Below are positions 58,866 through 64,000 of a DNA stretch of 64,000 nt, one piece after another. The position numbers and the translations under genes are program-made. A model generated the notes under the pieces. It worked only from the letters and a program-made list of their open reading frames with translations, did no database searches and was not told the DNA's origin. The stretch lies in assembly GCF_030269925.1 (NCBI RefSeq), contig NC_085114.1:10248001-10312000 (forward strand), read 5' to 3'. This stretch comes from Bombyx mori. Taxonomy: Eukaryota > Arthropoda > Insecta > Lepidoptera > Bombycidae. The first letter of the stretch is position 1; each line of letters starts with the position of its first letter.

Positions 58866-60141
58866 AGATACAAAGATGTGTAAGAAGAATATTAGAAAAG
58901 CTAACGGAGGTCGTATTTTCTAATTAACAGTCGGTCAGAATTCGAAGATCCTCTCGATCTTTAAGAGCCCCGTCCCTGCATACATAACTTCTTATAAAGT
59001 ACCTTAACTCTATAAAGTAACACATCATACACATTTATGAAGATGCACAATTTTAAATGTCGTAATTTAACGACCGATGCCGTCGAACACAATGTAGACT
59101 GTACAAAACGGCCGATTCACAGCAGTGTGCCAGTGGGCCACTTATCCAGCAGCTGATTTCGTGATGATATAATTGCCGGCGTGCCGGTGACGTAAATTCT
59201 GGTAAGACTCCGTCCGAGTGAGGTGAAAGTTTTAAGATCGACTGCACAAAACACAAAAAACCCTGACACAGAGAAACGACCTGATATGTCACAAGTAGCG
59301 CGCGAACACACGTGTGTACTCACGCCCCTGCCTCACCATAATTTGTATCCAAATAATACAAGCGGAAGCATAATATCAGAGAAACTCATTGACATTTTAA
59401 AAAAAAAAACGAAGTTGTTCAGTTTTAAATTTCTTACGCAATTATTGCACCTCGTGTTTGCGGTTTCTCAAAGAAAGTTTTACTTTCCGTCGAAACATAG
59501 ATACGTCATACGCACGCACTCAGACATATTTATATTCCTAATATGGATTCCGGAGTTTCGTTGTCAGTAACGCAAAATAAACAGAGTAAGACATTTATAA
59601 ATGCTTAAAGTAAGCTTTTATAGTTTCGCCGGCGATAAGTTTATAAATCCAAAACAAAAACTTACACGTTACTAACGGTATCATTCTACATGTAATACGG
59701 TATAATTTCATTACTGTTTCGCTATTATATAAACCAAAAATAAAACATATTATATTCGCACCTATAAATTAAAAAATCAATTAGTAATATGAAATTCATT
59801 AATTCAATTCAAAATAAAACCGGTTCACCTCATTGTAACCTATGACCGCACAAGAAGTCTTCTAACCAATAAAGAATGATTTGAAAGTAACAAAGAAGAT
59901 TACGTGTGCGCGCAGAATCGCCATTAACAGTGGAATCGCTCGAATCATGACCGTTTTGACCGCGTACCGGAACGAACTCTGGCCCCACCAATGCAGAGGC
60001 AAATTAAAATATCTGTTTAGCTATCAAAACATATTTCTGGTATCTTACAAATTAATAAAAACGGTTACGTTTTTTATTGCACTAACTTGACAGCTCACGG
60101 TTCCGGGGTTCAGTAAACATCGGAACCCAATCACATTTTTT
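58866..60141. other. Intergenic DNA, no supported gene
   Basis: Slightly less AT-rich at 58930-59340. The 115-codon frame at 59223 has no family resemblance and a low-complexity composition, so I do not call it. Confidence 0.4.
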
Positions 60142-60390
60142 ACTGGTGGCAGGACCTCTTTTGAATCCGCGCGGGTAGGTACCACCACCCTGCCTATTTC
60201 TGCCGTGAAGCAGTAATGCGTTTCGGTTTGAAGGGTGGGGCAGCCGTTGTAACTAAACTTGAGACCTTAGAACTTATATCTCAAGGTGGGTGGCGCATTT
60301 ACGTTGTAGATGTCTATTGGCTCCAGTAACCACTTAACACCAGGTGGGCTGTGAGCTCGTCCACCCATCTAAGCAATAAAAAAAATAAAA
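60142..60390 (+). mobile_element. Bm1-like SINE, 5'-truncated
   Basis: actggtggcaggacctcttt through cacccatctaagcaataaaa. Well conserved. Confidence 0.88.
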
Positions 60391-61559
60391 CATAATAATG
60401 TAAATAACGCCATACACCTTGAGATATAAAGTCTTCTCTTATTGCCATAATTTTAATATTGTCACTAGGCGACAGCAATTCCAGAGGTATAACTAGTAAG
60501 CCGCTGGTCTTATCGATAAAGACGCAGTTATCGAATTATATGTTGTTTTACAACATTATGGTATATCTATTGTCTCACTCGTCAAACCAAAAACGCAACA
60601 GCTTCGCGGAAGATATAGACAAAATTGCGGTACCTACCCGTGTAAAGAAGCCATGAAATACGAAAATAACACTAATTTACTAATTTTAAAAGATGAATAA
60701 TATAATGAATGATATTTAAATAATGAAAGATGATACTCGCAAGCACTTATGTTCTGCCTTAGAAATATTGATACCTACGAGATTTCCAAAGTCGCATCGC
60801 TCATTACCTGTACACCTGGCGTCTAACGCCGCGACGACTTTAAAGTTGTTGCAAATTATTATTTTATCGTAACATTCAAAATATCATTGTCCAGAGTCAG
60901 AGGGATTAGAAGTATAATCCGAACAAAGGAATTAATTTACTAAACTTCAAAAAGTTAGGAAATGTACACATGTACAAATCGTTGCAAAGCAAAGCAACCT
61001 AACATAAGGTGCGATTATATCAATTATAGATTTTACAACCTCAATCGACATCGAGTGCACGACAAAATAATTTCTGCTGTCCTTTGAAACGACATTGATG
61101 AACTCTAATGATAATACAGACATAATCTTGAAGAATGATCCGGCTTACAAATCAAACCTTCAATGAGTTTCACTACTCAAAAAAGAAGTCACCATTTGTG
61201 ATTCAATTATATAAAAATATATAATTTGCCAAAAACCACGACGTAATTCTTCTCAGATCCGGAAGCAAGTGTATTTGTGTTATTACAGGTAATGATGGAT
61301 CCGTCACGCATGCTCTGCGCCCGCACTCTGTGCGTGCCATGGTCACAAGTTCACCTCACCTCGATGAGCATCCAACATGACTCTATCGTTAGAATGAACC
61401 CCTCGCTAAGATTAAATCTACACCATTATAAAATTGTACAAGTGTACAGTCGGTATATTGAAAATAATAAAAAGTTACGAAATCTCTGACAAAAAAGCAC
61501 GAATTTTTTGTTTGTCTGTTCGTTCGTGTGTAACGCAAAACGACTTGTGTCAACAGTTG
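60391..61559. other. Intergenic DNA with a weak candidate exon
   Basis: AT-rich. At 61289 a run gatggatccgtcacgcatgc to gtgcgtgccatgg is GC-richer and follows tgttattacag, which could be an acceptor. No clear donor; no function inferred. Confidence 0.3.
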
Positions 61560-62008
61560 CTTTTTTTTTTTTAGATTAGATTAGATGGTTGGACGAGCTC
61601 ACCGCCCACCTGGTGTTAAGTGGTTACTGGAGCCCATAGACACCCACAACGTAAATGCGCCACCCACCTTGAGATATAAGTTCTAAGGGTCTCAGTATAG
61701 TTACAACGGCTGCCCCACCCTTCAAACCGAAACGCATTACTGCTTCACGGCAGAAATAGGCAGGGCGGTGGTACCTACCCGCGCGGACTCACAAGAGGTC
61801 CTACCACCAGTAATTACGCAAATTATAATTTTGCGGGTTTGATTTTTATTACACGATGTTATTCCTTCACCGTGGAAGTCAATCGTGAACATTTGTTAAG
61901 TACGTATTTCATTTGAAAAATTGGTACCCGCCCGCAGGATTCGAACACCGTTGCATCGCTATATACGAATGCACCGGACGTCTTATCCTTTAGGCCACGA
62001 CGACTTCA
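61560..62008 (-). mobile_element. Full-length Bm1-like SINE
   Basis: Poly(T), full body, and reverse of the tRNA-like head (tttaggccacgacgacttc). cagttg lies on both sides, a possible short target duplication. Confidence 0.87.
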
Positions 62009-64000
62009 GTTGTTAAGTTTTTAGTCGCTACTAAAAACTTAACATTTTATTTCAAAGCTCAATCAATTACTCCCAAAGATCATATTAATTTACCCACCGT
62101 GTCCAGGGTAGATTATAAATCTATAATAATCAATCTATAACATATGATTACTAAATCAACTTACCATTTTGATAGTTTGCATGTTCGAATGTTTGTTACT
62201 CAATCTGATCGGATATGGATGAATTTTCACACAAATATAATTTATTTATATATTATCACATCTAGCTTATGTACTAAAATAAATACGACAATATGTTCAC
62301 TATTTCGTGGTTTTACGTACTAAAGGACATACAAATCGTCTTGTAGTTTTGAGGTAGGGTGGGAAAGAATCAAGTCGATATCCCGGGAAATTTAACGTGT
62401 GTCATTCTATCTGAATTACAATGCAGCTGAAACCGCGGGGCACATCTAATCTTATTAACTAGGAACTCGCATTCGTAATTTTATTCTAACTCCATTCCTC
62501 TGGCACAGGAAACAATCACAGATAATCATCGAGCTCTTTACTGACATTAACGTTCATCAAAATGCACGCTCACGCAAATGAAACAACGTCCGTATGCCTC
62601 AGAGATTATCTGTGATTTTATTAAAATAAAATCATGTTTTTATACACGAATATTCATGATCTCTTATTTTACCCAAACAAGAGTAAGATTTATAATTTCG
62701 TTTAATGCTTAACGTACCAAAAACTACAGTCTAGAAAATTTATTCTATAACGATAATTTTTAATAAGTCATTATTAAAAACACTTTTACAGATTAATCTC
62801 CGGTTTATATAATCTGCATTAATTAATAATAAATTCAGGAAATACAGCAGTATTTATTATAATCTGTTATTTGACTACGCACAAAGTGACATTGGAGTAA
62901 ATGTGGATAATCTTTTAATTTAAAGTCAATGAAAACAACTTATTATATTATTATGCAACAACACAATATAGTAATAACTTAGCCAGTTTCCAAATATAGA
63001 TTTTGTTTCCATAAATGTTCCTTCATATGAGTCGACTATTATCAAAGCCGGCAATGTGACTTTTGGACAATTATTGGTAAATCAGAAAAACGAATTATTG
63101 ACTTTGTCTTCCATTGGCAGTCACAAAACTCTTCTGAACGACATTTTAGATAAATAACAGGTTAAGTATTAACCTTTCTTTAATGCAGGTTTTGAACCGT
63201 ATTCTTTGAAGGAGACGATTATATTCAAATCAATCTGTATTGACATATCAATAACATTTTTTTGTCCAAATGCACAGATTGCCACCTTTGATAATAGACG
63301 ACTCATATGTGTTGTCACTCTTCGAAATGCAATGTACCATTGATCATTGTCGTTTTAATAATAAAGCCAAGAAGGCGAGGACCACATCCGTTTGTCCATC
63401 ACGTTTTTTAGTATTTTAAGTAGGTAGTAAATAAAGTTATTGTACACAAACACTTTTGTGATCAACAAAAAACTTTAAGCTGATTATTATGTGTCTATAG
63501 TATTTTATTCGGCGTCTTCGAGTCGTTGATATTAATAAAACAATTATTAGAGTTTAATCTTGTGTTTATAACTGTCATTGTACGACGTCCGTGACCACGA
63601 AAACTGTAAGGTAGCCGAAACGTCGGAGTTACTACACACATGGCAATAATAAACACAAGAGAGATTTAACGCTAAAAGTTTTTTTCTATCTAGGCTATCC
63701 TCCACTTCTGTTTTTTTTTCTTTGTGGAGAGCACTACTGTATGTATTTATCTTGAGATTGTTAATAAGACCCAGCAATTTACAAGTAGGTTAAGAAGTGA
63801 CTTTATTCTAAGCTGTTCCGCATGTCATGTCCTCCAAGTAAAATCTAAGGCCTCGGTTAGATAGATTAGAAATTTTTAAAAGACAAGTGCAAGATATGGC
63901 CTGATGTCTCCAAGTGCGTGACGATATTTAGAATAAGAATATTATTTACTTATGTGCACGAATTCCGGCAACCATGGTAACACGGATAGCAAATTCACAC
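62009..64000. other. Intergenic AT-rich DNA to window end
   Basis: Contains a short inverted repeat (62513-62617, aatcacagataatc arms) and a copy of the dispersed repeat (63541-63680). No gene recognised. Confidence 0.5.
63541..63680 (-). repeat. Dispersed repeat, copy with inverted ends
   Basis: Reverse core gtccgtgaccacgaaaactg and agccgaaacgtcgg, flanked by gtttaatcttgtgttta and its near-inverse taaacacaagagagattta. Shows that the family may be a palindromic element. Confidence 0.55.

Noticed and set aside
59223..59570. 115-codon + strand frame
   Set aside because: No recognisable domain, lysine/low-complexity stretches, no splice or promoter context.

Overview
This looks like lepidopteran nuclear DNA, most probably silkworm (Bombyx). 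It is AT-rich, has long introns, and is full of a tRNA-headed SINE that resembles the Bombyx Bm1 family, together with Helitron-like elements ending CTAG, 5'-truncated LINEs, MITEs and Tc1/mariner elements. No prokaryotic gene, rRNA gene or CRISPR array is visible.

The one clear host gene is a dual oxidase (Duox) on the + strand, from 4449 to the stop codon at 30696. I placed 26 exons by eye. All junctions are AG/GT, phases agree across every junction, and together they give 1443 continuous residues without a frameshift. The order is peroxidase-homology domain, membrane segment, two EF-hands, six-helix ferric-reductase domain, then FAD- and NADPH-binding domains, ending in the usual aromatic/FG C-terminus. 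The first visible exon begins inside a codon, so the signal peptide and first few dozen residues are encoded before the window. A likely 3' UTR runs to poly(A) signals at 31417-31438.

The introns hold SINEs, Helitron-like copies, a 5'-truncated LINE with an 11-bp target-site duplication (intron 2), and two ~1.2-kb copies of a Tc1/mariner-like DNA transposon (introns 20 and 23). A third copy lies at 42.8-44.0 kb. All three lack most of the DDE catalytic domain in the same way, so they look like one deletion derivative spread in trans.

From 31.5 to 64 kb there is no recognisable coding gene. The region holds a 1.3-kb DD41D (rosa-type) mariner with TA duplications whose transposase is broken by a single stop codon, a LINE fragment with a 13-bp target-site duplication, MITE pairs, and an unexplained GC-rich retroposed insert at 55.3-55.8 kb. 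A CpG-rich segment at 44.0-44.5 kb ending in a splice-donor-like site, with a possible small exon at 56662-56851, may be the 5' end of another + strand gene whose body lies beyond the window; this is weakly supported.
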